Positions 36,556 through 45,538 of a stretch of DNA of 64,000 bases are shown piece after piece. Location: positions 434,001-498,000 of the forward strand of contig CAWFRO010000006.1 in NCBI GenBank assembly GCA_963818225.1. The letters are read 5' to 3'. The notes below the pieces were generated by a model. The model worked only from the letters and a program-made list of their open reading frames with translations, did no database searches and was not told where the DNA came from. The DNA is from Palsa-504 sp963818225 (GTDB taxonomy: Bacteria > Actinomycetota > Actinomycetes > Streptosporangiales > Streptosporangiaceae). The position numbers and the translations under genes are program-made. The stretch's first letter is position 1. Every line of letters starts with the position of its first letter.

Positions 36556-36966
36556 TCACGCCGCGCGGTCCGCGGTCAGCACCGCAGCCGCCCCGGCCAG
36601 GGCCGCTCCGCCGGCTGACGCGGCGACCAGCCACCGGGTGACGCGCGGGAGTTCCCGCCACGCCAGCAGGCTGGCCACCACGTCCAGCGCGTCGGACAGC
36701 GCCCCCGCGGCGACCCAGGCGCGGGCCGGCCCGGCGTCGGCCGCCGGGCCCTGCAGAGCCGCCAGCGCGCCGAGCCCCAGGGCGAGGTCACGGGCTCCGA
36801 GCGCGCGGCCGAACACCCGGGCCGCTACGTCATCGGCCGCCGCGCCCACCCACGGCCGGGCCGGGACCGATGGCCTGGCCAGGGCGGTCACGCCGAGCGC
36901 CACCCGCCCGGCCGCGATCACCGTGGCACCGCGCCGCACCAGCGCGGCGCCGGGAGTCGATGTCAC
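36556..36966 (-). CDS. Small membrane protein, DUF4267-like
   Basis: 136 residues from a GTG at 36966. Hydrophobic segments with FGRALGARDLALGLGALAAL, ALSDALDVVASLLAW and VAASAGGAALAGAAAVL suggest four short spans, a pattern seen in DUF4267-type proteins. Function unknown. Convergent with the preceding gene, six bases apart. Confidence 0.6.
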   Translation of the reverse strand: MTSTPGAALVRRGATVIAAGRVALGVTALARPSVPARPWVGAAADDVAARVFGRALGARDLALGLGALAALQGPAADAGPARAWVAAGALSDALDVVASLLAWRELPRVTRWLVAASAGGAALAGAAAVLTADRAA

Positions 36967-37046
36967 CTGCGCTCCCTTCCGAGACGCGGGGCCCCAGACG
37001 TGGGCCCGGCCAGGACGCGAGTCATCTCAGTATCCCGTGCCCGGCG

Positions 37047-38056
37047 CTATTCACGGGCATCGCCTGGTCGCCGCCGGGCGGCGGTCGCGAGCCGGCCGGC
37101 GAGGGCGGCGATGAGGTCGCGGAGTTCGTCTGGCCGCTCGACGATGAACGGCCGGTCGAGCGACGCGAGCAGCGGGGGCAGCCAGTCGAGCTGCTCGGCG
37201 TGCAGTTCGACGCGGAACCAGCGTTCGGTCTTGCGGGTCTGGGCCGGCCGCAGACGGCAGCTCCGTCACGATCGCGACGCTGGCCGGGAGCCGGGCGCGG
37301 ATCTGCTCGATCGTGCCCTGGATGGCCAGGGTTACGTCATGCCGGTACGGGGTCCTGGCGAGCCCGGACAGGACGTGCTGCGCCGGGTCGAATCCGGCGG
37401 GTGGCTCGAACGAGCCGGGCAGGGCCCTGATGTCGGTGATGCGATCGAGCCGGAACGTCCGGTTCTGGCCGATGCCGGGGTCCGCGCCCGTCACGTACCA
37501 GCGGCCTGAATGGGTGACGAGCCCGTACGGGTGCAGGGTGCGTTCGCTGCGCCGGCCGTCGCCGGAGGTGTACCTGATCGAGATCGGCCGGCGATGGCGC
37601 ACAGCGTCGGCGATCGAGAGCAGGACCTCGGTGTCCGGGGTGGGCGTCTCGCCGGGCGGGGCGGTGAAGGCGAGGGAGTCGAGCACGGCGTCGAGCCTGC
37701 GGGCGAGCCGCGCCGGGCAGTACCCGGCGGATCTTGGCCGCCGCCGTCTCGGCTGCCGTGCCCGTGGTCGTCACCAGCCCGGTCCGGCGGCCCGCGACCA
37801 GTCCGAGCAGCACGGCGAGGGCCTCGTCGTCGCTGAGCATGAGCGGAGGCAGGCGGTATCCGGAGGCGAGCCGGTACCCGCCGTAGCGGCCACGCACCGA
37901 CTCGACCGGCACGCCGAGGTCGATCAGGTGGTCCGCGTACCGCCGCACCGTGCGCTCATCGACGGCGAGCCGGTCGGCCAGCTCGGCCACCGTCCGGACG
38001 CCGCCCGACTGCAGAAGCTCCAGCAGAGACAGAACGCGAGCAGTCGGCCGGGCCAT
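37047..38056 (-). pseudogene. HTH/WYL-domain transcriptional regulator with two frameshifts
   Basis: From the ATG at 38056: an N-terminal HTH (MARPTARVLSLLELLQSGG, TVAELADRLAVDERTVRRY), the linker RGRYGGYRLASGYRLPPLML, then a WYL domain (ISIRYTSGDGRRSERTLHPY, WYVTGADPG, TFRLDRITDI), and a C-terminal RWFRVELHAEQLDWLPPLL. Reading needs a shift near 37711-37717 and another near 37245-37258, together giving a normal ~330-residue protein ending at 37047. WYL regulators sense ligands and bind DNA of neighbouring genes; here the likely target is the divergent VOC gene. Intact motifs on both sides of each break point to very recent decay or sequencing error. Confidence 0.8.
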
Positions 38057-38073
38057 GGCCAAGTATCTCCCGG

Positions 38074-38098
38074 ATACCGGGCGGATTGTGTCCGGTAT
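38074..38098. promoter_or_regulatory. Inverted repeat ATACCGG-N11-CCGGTAT
   Basis: Perfect 7-base arms at 38074-38080 and 38092-38098 lie between the WYL regulator and the VOC gene it faces. It is the best candidate operator for both. Confidence 0.5.
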
Positions 38099-38146
38099 TT
38101 CTCTTAGCGTGTGACGCAGGACGCTTCCGCTGACAAGGAGATCACC

Positions 38147-38545
38147 ATGGATTTCGTCTCGGTCCGGATCATCACCGACGACGTCGCCCGTCTGGCCGGG
38201 TTCTACGAGCGCGCCACCGGCGTACAGGCGAACTGGCTGAACGAGAACTTCGCCGAGCTCACGACCCGTTCCGCCGCCCTCGCGATCGCCAGCACCCGTA
38301 CCGTTCCGCTGTTCGCGCCTGGCGCCGCCCGGCCGTGCGACAACAACACCGTCATCATCGAGTTCCTCGTCGACGACGTCGACGGCGTGCACCGGAACCT
38401 GGCCGGGTTCGTCAAGGACTTCGTCAATGAGCCCACCACGATGCCGTGGGGCAACCGGTCGCTGCTGTTCCGCGATCCCGACGGCAACCTCGTCAACTTC
38501 TTCACCCCCGTCACCCCGGCCGCCATCGCCAAGTTCGCCCGCTGA
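38147..38545 (+). CDS. VOC-family protein (glyoxalase/bleomycin-resistance-like)
   Basis: 132 residues from the ATG at 38147 with AAGGAG seven bases upstream. One VOC module pair is visible: FVSVRIITDDVARLAGFYE, then VIIEFLVDDVDGVHRNL and SLLFRDPDGNLVNFFTPV with the usual Glu/His metal sites partly replaced. Probably a small-molecule-modifying or binding protein, under the divergent WYL regulator. Confidence 0.88.
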   Translation: MDFVSVRIITDDVARLAGFYERATGVQANWLNENFAELTTRSAALAIASTRTVPLFAPGAARPCDNNTVIIEFLVDDVDGVHRNLAGFVKDFVNEPTTMPWGNRSLLFRDPDGNLVNFFTPVTPAAIAKFAR

Positions 38546-38582
38546 CGACGCCGTGGCCGACCCCGGCGCCGGACGGCGTGCG

Positions 38583-39068
38583 TCACTCTAGGGACTTGGC
38601 CCGCAGGGTGCTGGCAGGGCGCAGGGTGCCATCCTCGTCGAGGTCATCGAGCACGGGCGGCAGGCCCACGCGGAGCATCTTCCTGCGGACGTGGCCCAGC
38701 AGCTTGGCCATGAAGATGCCGCCGACGCCGGTGAAGCCGGTGTGGTCGTAGGTGAAGCGGGTGCCCCCGGCGTGGGGGTCGAGCCGGTAGACGACCTCTG
38801 TCACGTCGCCGCCCTCGTCGCCAGTCCATGAGTAGCGCAGCAGCGATGGCTCGTTCACCTCCAGTACCTCGCAGTCCACGACGCCGCTCCAGCCAGGCTT
38901 GGGCTTGGCGAGGAGCCGGAACTTCGTACCCACGACGGGAGCGAACCCTTCAGGCCGGCCGCCGGCCCCGGTGACGGTCCACAGCGGGACAAGCGCCGGG
39001 TCGGTCACGGCACGCCAGACCTTCACGGGGGGATGGGGGTAGTCACGGACGATGTGGATCTCACTCAC
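38583..39068 (-). CDS. SRPBCC/AHSA1-like domain protein
   Basis: 161 residues from the GTG at 39068, which has AGGAG seven bases upstream. The helix-grip fold shows IVRDYPHPPVKVWRAVTDP, WSGVVDCEVLEVNEPSLLRY and GGTRFTYDHTGF. Such proteins bind hydrophobic ligands or activate partner enzymes; no specific role can be named. It is divergent from a TetR gene, 101 bases apart, which may control it. Confidence 0.85.
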   Translation of the reverse strand: MSEIHIVRDYPHPPVKVWRAVTDPALVPLWTVTGAGGRPEGFAPVVGTKFRLLAKPKPGWSGVVDCEVLEVNEPSLLRYSWTGDEGGDVTEVVYRLDPHAGGTRFTYDHTGFTGVGGIFMAKLLGHVRRKMLRVGLPPVLDDLDEDGTLRPASTLRAKSLE

Positions 39069-39169
39069 GGGATCTCCTCGGGTGGGCGCAGCGGCCGCGG
39101 GCAATTTATTTCAGCTGCTAAAAGTTTAGTGTAACGGAAAAAATATCGCCGCTGAACTATAATGCGGAC
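39069..39169. promoter_or_regulatory. AT-rich divergent promoter between SRPBCC and TetR genes
   Basis: 39100-39165 is much more AT-rich than the surroundings (TTTAGTGTAACGG, AAAAAATATC, CTATAAT). TTCAGC near 39111 and GCTGAA near 39152 are complementary but far apart. It probably holds both promoters and a TetR site, though no clean palindrome is seen. Confidence 0.4.
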
Positions 39170-39880
39170 ATGAACATGCGGACGGTGGACTGGGCGGCGC
39201 CGCGCAGCCCCGGGCCCGGAGGGCCGCAGGCCGAGGGGCTGCGGGAGCGCAAGAAGCGGCTGATGCGCCAGCAGTTGTCCGACACGGCCACGCAGATGTT
39301 CATGGAGCGGGGCTTCGACGCGGTCCGCGTCACGGAAATCGCCGAGGCGTGCGGGGTATCGGAGAAGACCGTCTTCAACTACTTTCCCACCAAGGAGTCC
39401 CTGATCCTGGACCGCCTGGAGTCCACCATGGCCTCCCTGAAGAGCGGCCTGACCCAGCCCGAAGTCGAGCCGGCCGAGGCGGCGCTGCGGATCCTGACCG
39501 ACGAACTGAGCGCTATGACGTCCTGGCTCGCGGCCCAGGACGACCTCGCCCAGGCCAGCGCCGCGATCCGGCGCTTCGGCACCCTGATCCAGGCCTCACC
39601 AGCACTGCGGGCCCATCAGAGCGACATGATGGACCAGCTCACCGCCGTGGCCGCCGAGATCCTGGCCGGGCGGGCCGGCCTGCGCCCGGACGACCCAGAG
39701 CCGCAAATCGCGGCCGCCGCCTTGCTCGGCCTGTGGCGCATTCAATTCCAGGCCCTGTCGAAATACCTGGACGGCACCCGGACCCCCGCGCAGGTCCACC
39801 ACGCCGTCAGCGCCGAGGTCAGCCGCGCCGCCCGGCTCATCGACACCGGGCTGCGGTCCCTCACCCTGGATAAAAAGTAA
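39170..39880 (+). CDS. TetR-family transcriptional regulator
   Basis: 236 residues. The HTH is at about 35-85: LSDTATQMFMERGFDAVRVT, EIAEACGVSEKTVFNYFPTK. The C-terminal ligand-binding helices end with a TetR_C-type pattern (AAALLGLWRIQFQALSKYL). Either Met at 39170 or 39176 may be the start. Divergent from the SRPBCC gene, its likely target. Confidence 0.92.
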   Translation: MNMRTVDWAAPRSPGPGGPQAEGLRERKKRLMRQQLSDTATQMFMERGFDAVRVTEIAEACGVSEKTVFNYFPTKESLILDRLESTMASLKSGLTQPEVEPAEAALRILTDELSAMTSWLAAQDDLAQASAAIRRFGTLIQASPALRAHQSDMMDQLTAVAAEILAGRAGLRPDDPEPQIAAAALLGLWRIQFQALSKYLDGTRTPAQVHHAVSAEVSRAARLIDTGLRSLTLDKK

Positions 39881-40072
39881 TTAGTCGATTACGCTGAGAA
39901 ATGTGGTGCCCTGGCCCGCCGTACCCGGCCCGCACCACGCCAGCGACACCGCCCGCGGCCAGCGTTAGACCCAAGCCACACCCAGACCCGAAGGGGGCAA
40001 AGCCCGGGCCACGCCGCGCGGGCGGCCCCCGGCGCGGTGGAACATCGCCAGGGCGGGCGTTGTTGACGGGGC
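39881..40072. other. Spacer without a gene
   Basis: 192 bases. A GC hairpin with CCACGCCGCGC near 40012 and GGCGCGGTGG near 40040 is the only structure seen. No convincing frame. Confidence 0.4.
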
Positions 40073-40498
40073 ATGGTCGAGGACGGGTTTGCCGAGCTGC
40101 TTCGCGCGCAGAACCGGGGCGTGCTGGTCACCCTCAGGAAAGACGGGTGGCCCCAGCTGTCCAACGTGACCTACGGGTGGGACGCTGACGCGCAGACCAT
40201 TCGCATCTCCACCACCGACGACCGGGCCAAGACCGCCAACCTGCGCCGTGACCCGCGCGCCAGCTTCCACGTCACGACCGGCGACTTCTGGTCCTACGTC
40301 GTGGTCGACGGCCAGGCCGAACTGTCTGCGGTGGCCCGCGACCCGCATGACGCGGCGGTCGAGGAGCTGGCCGAGCTGTACCGCTTCGTGCAGGGAGAGC
40401 ACCCCGACTGGGACGACTTCCGGGCCGCCATGGTCCGTGACCGTCGCCTCGTGGTCAGGATCCGGGCCGAGCGCGCCTACGGGATGGTCCGGCGGTGA
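40073..40498 (+). CDS. PPOX-class F420-dependent oxidoreductase
   Basis: 141 residues. Split-barrel flavin/F420-binding pattern: LLRAQNRGVLVTLRKDGWPQLSNVTY, IRISTTDDRAKTANLRRDPR, SYVVVDGQAELSAVARDP and a final RLVVRIRAERAYGM. Members of this TIGR03618-like group reduce or oxidise small substrates with F420H2. It ends one codon inside the upstream region of moaA (overlap with the longest possible moaA start). Confidence 0.88.
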   Translation: MVEDGFAELLRAQNRGVLVTLRKDGWPQLSNVTYGWDADAQTIRISTTDDRAKTANLRRDPRASFHVTTGDFWSYVVVDGQAELSAVARDPHDAAVEELAELYRFVQGEHPDWDDFRAAMVRDRRLVVRIRAERAYGMVRR

Positions 40499-40539
40499 TG
40501 GTCGGTCCCGGGCCAAAACGGGAGAATAGGCTAGGAAGC

Positions 40540-41529
40540 ATGCTCTCTGATTCCTTTGGCCGGATTGCTACCGACCTGCGCGTGTCGCTCACCGACCGGT
40601 GCAACCTGCGCTGCGCGTACTGCATGCCGCCCGAGGGACTTGACTGGCTGCCCAAGCCAGAGGTGCTCACCGATGACGAGGTGGTGCGGCTGGTCAGGGT
40701 GGCGGTGGAGCTACTCGGCGTCCGCGAGGTCAGGTATACCGGCGGCGAGCCGCTGCTGCGCCGGGGTCTGGCCGGCATCATCGCGCGGACCGCGCAGCTG
40801 CGCCCGCGCCCGGAGATCTCGCTCACCACCAACGGCATCGGCCTGGCCCGCACCGCAATGGGATTGCGCGCGGCCGGGCTGGACCGGGTCAACGTATCGC
40901 TGGACACCCTGCGGCCGGAGGTCTTCCGCAAGCTCGCCCGCCGGGACCGGCTGCCCGATGTGCTGGACGGCCTCGCCGCCGCCGCCGAGGCCGGCCTGGC
41001 CCCGGTCAAGGTCAACGCAGTGCTCATGCGCGACCTCAACGACGACGATGCTGCCCCGCTGCTGCGGTTCTGCCTCGACCACTCCTACGAGCTGCGCTTC
41101 ATCGAGCAGATGCCGCTGGATGCCCAGCACGGCTGGAATCGCGCCGAGATGGTGACCGCGGACGAGATCCTGGCCTCCCTCGGCCGCGAGTTCAACCTCA
41201 CTCCCGACGACCCGAACCAGCGCGGCTCGGCGCCCGCCGAGGCGTTCCTGGTCGACGGCGGCCCGGCCCGGGTGGGCGTGATCGCGTCGGTGACCCGGCC
41301 GTTCTGCGGGAACTGCGACCGGGTCCGGCTGACCGCGGACGGACAGGTCAGGAACTGCCTGTTCGCCCGGACCGAGAGCGACCTGCGCGGCGCGATGCGG
41401 TCCGGGGCGAGTGACGCCGAGCTGGCGGACCGGTGGGTGCAGGCGGTGGCGGTCAAGCTTCCGGGCCATGGCATCAACGACCCGTCGTTCCTGCAGCCCG
41501 ACCGGCCCATGTCGGCCATCGGCGGCTGA
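40540..41529 (+). CDS. moaA: GTP 3',8-cyclase MoaA (molybdenum cofactor biosynthesis)
   Basis: 329 residues from the ATG at 40540, preceded by AGGAAGC. Radical-SAM enzyme that converts GTP to the cyclic intermediate of molybdopterin with MoaC. The N-terminal cluster motif is CNLRCAYC (Cys 21, 25, 28); TGGEPLLR binds SAM; the C-terminal cluster is FCGNCDRVRLTADG with RNCLF, and the chain ends with the required GG. No other moa genes lie next to it, though the DUF6457 ORF 1 kb on belongs to a family associated with molybdenum cofactor proteins. Confidence 0.95.
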   Translation: MLSDSFGRIATDLRVSLTDRCNLRCAYCMPPEGLDWLPKPEVLTDDEVVRLVRVAVELLGVREVRYTGGEPLLRRGLAGIIARTAQLRPRPEISLTTNGIGLARTAMGLRAAGLDRVNVSLDTLRPEVFRKLARRDRLPDVLDGLAAAAEAGLAPVKVNAVLMRDLNDDDAAPLLRFCLDHSYELRFIEQMPLDAQHGWNRAEMVTADEILASLGREFNLTPDDPNQRGSAPAEAFLVDGGPARVGVIASVTRPFCGNCDRVRLTADGQVRNCLFARTESDLRGAMRSGASDAELADRWVQAVAVKLPGHGINDPSFLQPDRPMSAIGG

Positions 41530-41594
41530 CGCGCGAGCGGCTGAGGGCCGGGCCAGGCGCGCTAAGCGTCGTCGGCGCGGTAGGCAGGGAGACG

Positions 41595-42590
41595 CTAAGG
41601 GTCGCTGGGACGGTAGGCCGGGCCGTGCGCGTCGTCGCAGTGCAGATCGGCGGCGGGCCCGTCGGCCACCCCCGGAGCCGAGCCGTCCGGGCGGGCCGCC
41701 GACGGCGCGTGGTCGACCTGCAATGTCGCGTGGTTGATTCCGTACTCGCGGGACAGGAACGCCTCGAGGTCGGCCCGGATCGCGTGGCAGTCCGAGCCCG
41801 GCGCGACCAGCACGTGCGCCGAAGTGGCGGCCAGGCCGGAAGTGATCTCCCAGATATGCAGGTCGTGGACCTCGCTGACCTGCGGACGGGCCGCCATCGC
41901 CGCCCCCACGGCCGCGGGGGACAGGCCCGCGGGCGCGGCCTCGAGGAAGATCCGCCCGGAATCCCTGATCAGCCCGGCGCCGGCGTGCAGCATCAGCGCC
42001 ACCACGACCAGCGTGGCGATCGCGTCGGCCCGGCCGAACCCGGTGGCCAGGATGATCAGCCCGGCCACCGCCGTGGCGATGAACGCGTACAGGTCGGTGA
42101 CCACGTGCTTGAAGGCGCCCGCGAGGTTCAGGCTCCGGGGTGCGCCCCGCCCGCCGCTGGCGCGGGCGATGAGCAGGGCCGCGGTGATGTTCACCGCAAT
42201 CCCGGCCAGCGCCACGCCGAGCACTGTCCCGCCTGCCACCTGCGGTGGCGTCACCAGCCGCCGGATCGCCGCGTAGCCGAGCCAGATCGCGAGCAGGACC
42301 AGGGTGATCCCGTTGGCCTGGGCGGACATGATCTCGGTGCGCTTGAGCCCGTAGGTGTACCCGCCCGCCGGCGGGCGCGCGGCCAGCCGCGCCGTGACCA
42401 GGACCAGCGCGATGGCCGCGGCGTCGGTCAGCATGTGCGCGGCGTCAGAGATCAGCGCGAGCGAGTGCGCGGCCAGGCCCGCCACGATCTCGCCCGCCAT
42501 GAAGGCCAGGATCAGCGCGAGCGCGCCGGACAGCCAGCGCGCGTCCGCTCCGGACGCCGCGCCGTGCTCGTGCCGATCGGTGCTGCTCAC
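41595..42590 (-). CDS. Cation diffusion facilitator (zinc-type) transporter
   Basis: 331 residues with six membrane segments. Metal site A is formed by SLALISDAAHMLTDA (HxxxD) and FKHVVTDLYAF (HxxxD). The cytoplasmic C-terminal domain has EVHDLHIWEITSG and HATLQVDH. The protein starts with a His-containing tail (DRHEHG) and ends with HCDDAHG. CDF proteins export Zn2+ or Co2+ in exchange for protons. Convergent with moaA, divergent from the DUF6457-Rieske ORF. Confidence 0.93.
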   Translation of the reverse strand: MSSTDRHEHGAASGADARWLSGALALILAFMAGEIVAGLAAHSLALISDAAHMLTDAAAIALVLVTARLAARPPAGGYTYGLKRTEIMSAQANGITLVLLAIWLGYAAIRRLVTPPQVAGGTVLGVALAGIAVNITAALLIARASGGRGAPRSLNLAGAFKHVVTDLYAFIATAVAGLIILATGFGRADAIATLVVVALMLHAGAGLIRDSGRIFLEAAPAGLSPAAVGAAMAARPQVSEVHDLHIWEITSGLAATSAHVLVAPGSDCHAIRADLEAFLSREYGINHATLQVDHAPSAARPDGSAPGVADGPAADLHCDDAHGPAYRPSDP

Positions 42591-42625
42591 AATCTGACGA
42601 TATCCGGGCCGAAGGCTGAGGAGCT

Positions 42626-43450
42626 ATGAGCACCCTCGAGGACTGGACGGCTGCTGTCGGCGCCGACCTCGGATTGGACCCGGAGCCGCTGAGCACCGCG
42701 GAAACCAGAGCCGTGCTGGACAGGGCGCGTGACGTAGCGCATGCGGCGGAACGGCCGGCCGCCCGCCAGCGGATCCTTACGGCCGCCTTACGGGACCGGC
42801 CGTTGCCGGGCGTGATCACCTCGCCGTCCGCCAGAGTGAGTAACCGGACGTTTTCACTCGCGCGAGAAGGATGGCTGATGACGGCCCGATCCCGGCAGGA
42901 CGAAGCCCAGCCGGGCCCGCACCCGACCAGGCGCGGGCTGCTGCTCGGCGCGGTGGGCCTGGCCGCCCTGGGCGGAACGCTGTCCGGGTGCAGCACCGCG
43001 GCCGTTCCGTACGATGCCGACGAGGCCGGGGTGCCGGAGCATGCCGGGCCGCCCGTCGCCGCCATGGCCATGGGACCGCCTGCCTCGCCCGCGACCCCCC
43101 CGGCACCGGCCGGTGCCACCGGCAGCGGCGGCACGCGGGAGAGCAAGCCCGCAGTCCGGGGCGTGGTGCTGGGCGCCGCCGGGGACATCCCCGTGGGCGG
43201 CGGGACGGTCTTCACCGCGGCCCGGGTCGTCGTGACCCAGCCGGTCCGGGGCCAGTACCGGGCGTTCAGCGCGATATGCACGCACGTGGGCTGCATCGTC
43301 AGCCGGGTGGCCGGCGGCACCATCGACTGCCCCTGCCACGGCAGCCGGTTCGCGATCACGACCGGGGCGGTGGTCGCGGGCCCGGCGCCCAGCCCGTTGC
43401 CCGGCCAGCAGATCAAGATCACCGACGGCGAGGTCACGCTGCTGGCCTGA
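42626..43450 (+). CDS. DUF6457-like region continuous with Tat-exported Rieske 2Fe-2S protein
   Basis: 274 residues as one frame. Residues 1-60 (STLEDWTAAVGADLGLDP, VLDRARDVAHAAERPAA) match DUF6457, normally a ~90-residue stand-alone or MobA-fused domain. Residues from Met85 (ATG at 42878, GAAGGA upstream) form a separate-looking protein: twin-arginine start TRRGLLLGAVGLA, lipobox-like TLSGC122, an Ala/Pro/Gly linker and a Rieske domain with CTHVGC (218-223) and CPCHGS (235-240), supplying Cys218/His220/Cys235/His238 and a disulfide pair. A Tat signal 100 residues inside a chain would not work, so translation from 42878 is likely for the Rieske lipoprotein. The readthrough may be a lost stop codon. 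Confidence 0.75.
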   Translation: MSTLEDWTAAVGADLGLDPEPLSTAETRAVLDRARDVAHAAERPAARQRILTAALRDRPLPGVITSPSARVSNRTFSLAREGWLMTARSRQDEAQPGPHPTRRGLLLGAVGLAALGGTLSGCSTAAVPYDADEAGVPEHAGPPVAAMAMGPPASPATPPAPAGATGSGGTRESKPAVRGVVLGAAGDIPVGGGTVFTAARVVVTQPVRGQYRAFSAICTHVGCIVSRVAGGTIDCPCHGSRFAITTGAVVAGPAPSPLPGQQIKITDGEVTLLA

Positions 43451-43473
43451 GGTGGCCCGGCCGGCATGACACT

Positions 43474-44389
43474 ATGGCGGGCATGGGTTCGCTCATGCTG
43501 CTTGATACGGCGTCGCTGTACTTCCGCGCGTTCTATCGGGGTCCCGGATACCGTCCAGGCGCCGGACGGCGCGCCGGTCAATGCGGTACGCGGGCTCCTG
43601 GACATGATCACCAGGCTGGTCCGGGCCCGGCATCCGAGCCGGCTGGTGGCCTGCTGGGACGCGGACTGGCGGCCGGCCTTCAGGGTCGCGGCCGTCCCCT
43701 CGTACAAGGCGCACCGCCTGGCCGCCGACGGCGGTGAGGACGTCCCGCCCGCGCTCGCCGCGCAGGTCCCGCTGATCGACGAGGTGCTGCGTGCGGCCGG
43801 GCTGGCCGTGGCGGGGCAGCCGGGGTACGAGGCCGACGATGTGATCGGCACGCTCACCGCCCGCTCGCCGGATCCGGTCGACGTGGTGACCGGAGACCGG
43901 GACCTGTTCCAGCTGGTGGACGACTCGCGCGGCATCCGGATCATCTACACCGTGCGCGGCCTGCTCAACCTGGACGTGATCGACGAGGCCGCGGTGAACG
44001 CCAAGTACGGAATCCCGGGCCGCGCCTACGCCGACTTCGCCGCGCTGCGCGGCGACCCGAGCGACGGGCTGCCCGGCGTGCCGGGCGTAGGGGAGAAGAC
44101 CGCCGCCGCGCTGATCCGGGCGTTCGGCAGTATCGAGGACATCACTGCTGCGCTGGACGCCGGGCACGGCGGGTTCCCGCGCGGCAGCCGGGAGAAGCTG
44201 GAGAAAGCCCGGGGCTACCTGGACATCGCCATGTCCGTCGTCCGGGTCGCCGACGACGCCCCGCTGCCGCCGGTGGACGGGAAGCTGCCGGCCGTGCCGC
44301 CGGACGCCGGCCGGCTGAAAGACCTCGGCGAGCGGTGGGGACTGGGCTCCTCGCTGAGCCGGTTCGTCAGTGCCCTGGCACAGGCTTAG
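43474..44389 (+). pseudogene. 5'-3' exonuclease (PolA N-terminal-domain-like), one frameshift
   Basis: The frame from 43474 gives MAGMGSLMLLDTASLYFRAFY, the classical start. The other frame gives GVPDTVQAPDGAPVNAVRGL and the rest. One extra base lies in TATCGGGGTCCC (about 43537-43541). Downstream motifs are complete: VACWDADWRP, FRVAAVPSYKAHR, GYEADDVIGTL, VVTGDRDLFQLV, GDPSDGLPGVPGVGEKTAAAL. The intact product would be ~304 residues, a stand-alone flap endonuclease/5' nuclease separate from PolA. Frameshift may be a sequencing error. Confidence 0.85.
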
Positions 44390-44398
44390 GGTAGGTCC

Positions 44399-45538
44399 GT
44401 GGCGACTGCGAGCGAGCTGTACCCCGCGGCCCGGCTGGAGCTGGTGCGCGATGCCGTCCGCGCGGCCGGGCTGGACGCCGTGCTGCTGACCCCTGGTCCC
44501 GACCTGCGCTACGTGAGCGGCTACGACGCCAAGCAGCTGGAGCGGCTGACCTGCCTGGTGGTCCCGGCGCAGGGCGACCCGGCGCTGTTCGTGCCCCGGC
44601 TGGAGCTGCGGGCCGCGCAGGCCTCGCCGGGCCCGCTCGGCCTGGACATCGTGGCCTGGGAGGAGACTGCCGATCCGTTCCGCCTGGTCGCGGACAAGCT
44701 TGGCCGCGTCTCGGAGATCGGCCTGTCCGACCGGATGTGGGCGCTGTTCGTGCTCAAGTTCCGCGACGCGCTGCCCGCCGCGCGTCAGGTGCTGGCCAGC
44801 GGGGCGCTGCGCCCGCTGCGGATGCGCAAGAGCGCCGCCGAGGTGGCGGCGCTGCGCGAGGCCGGGGAGGCCATCGACCGCGTGCACGCTCGCGTTCCCG
44901 GCTGGCTGCGGCCCGGGCGCACCGAGCGCGAAGTGGGCCTGCAGATCGCGGAGGCCATCCGGGCCGAGGGGCACGACACGGTCGATTTCGTGATCGTCGG
45001 CTCGGGACCGAACGCGGCCAGCCCCCACCACGAGCTGTCGGACCGGGTCTTCCAGGCCGGCGACGCGGTGGTGGTGGACATCGGCGGCACGATGCCGTCC
45101 GGATACTGCTCGGACTGCACCCGGACCTACGCGATCGGCGAGCCGCCCGCCGAGTTCACCGCCTACTACGAGGTGCTGCGGGACGCTCAGGAGGCCGCGT
45201 GCGCCGCGGTGCGGCCGGGAGTGACGGCGGAGTCGGTCGACGCGGCCGCGCGCGAGCCGATCACCGCGGCCGGCTATGGCCCCTCGTTCATCCACCGCAC
45301 CGGGCACGGGATCGGGCTGGAGGGGCACGAGGACCCCTACATCGTGGCCGGGAACAGCGAGGCGCTCGAGCCAGGCATGGCGTTCTCGGTCGAGCCGGGG
45401 ATCTACCCCGGGCCGCACGGCGCGCGGATCGAGGACATCGTGGTCTGCACCGCAGATGGCTACCAGCGGCTCAACCACGCGCCGCGAGAGCTGGTCGTCG
45501 TCGGCTTAACCGCCGGGGGCGTTCGGTCGTCCCGTTAG
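44399..45538 (+). CDS. M24 family metallopeptidase (aminopeptidase P / Xaa-Pro type)
   Basis: 379 residues from the GTG at 44399. A creatinase-like N-terminal domain (VLLTPGPDLRYVSGYDAK) is followed by the pita-bread catalytic domain. The five metal ligands are visible: Asp in VVVDIGGTM, Asp in YCSDCTRTY, His in HRTGHGIGLEGHE, Glu in FSVEPGIYP and Glu in ARIEDIV. It removes N-terminal residues before proline or cleaves dipeptides. It lies ten bases after the nuclease gene and overlaps the convergent PAC2 gene by four bases. Confidence 0.93.
   Translation: MATASELYPAARLELVRDAVRAAGLDAVLLTPGPDLRYVSGYDAKQLERLTCLVVPAQGDPALFVPRLELRAAQASPGPLGLDIVAWEETADPFRLVADKLGRVSEIGLSDRMWALFVLKFRDALPAARQVLASGALRPLRMRKSAAEVAALREAGEAIDRVHARVPGWLRPGRTEREVGLQIAEAIRAEGHDTVDFVIVGSGPNAASPHHELSDRVFQAGDAVVVDIGGTMPSGYCSDCTRTYAIGEPPAEFTAYYEVLRDAQEAACAAVRPGVTAESVDAAAREPITAAGYGPSFIHRTGHGIGLEGHEDPYIVAGNSEALEPGMAFSVEPGIYPGPHGARIEDIVVCTADGYQRLNHAPRELVVVGLTAGGVRSSR

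Noticed and set aside
43493..45478. 661-residue minus-strand frame opposite the nuclease and M24 genes
   Set aside because: Shadow of strongly conserved plus-strand genes.
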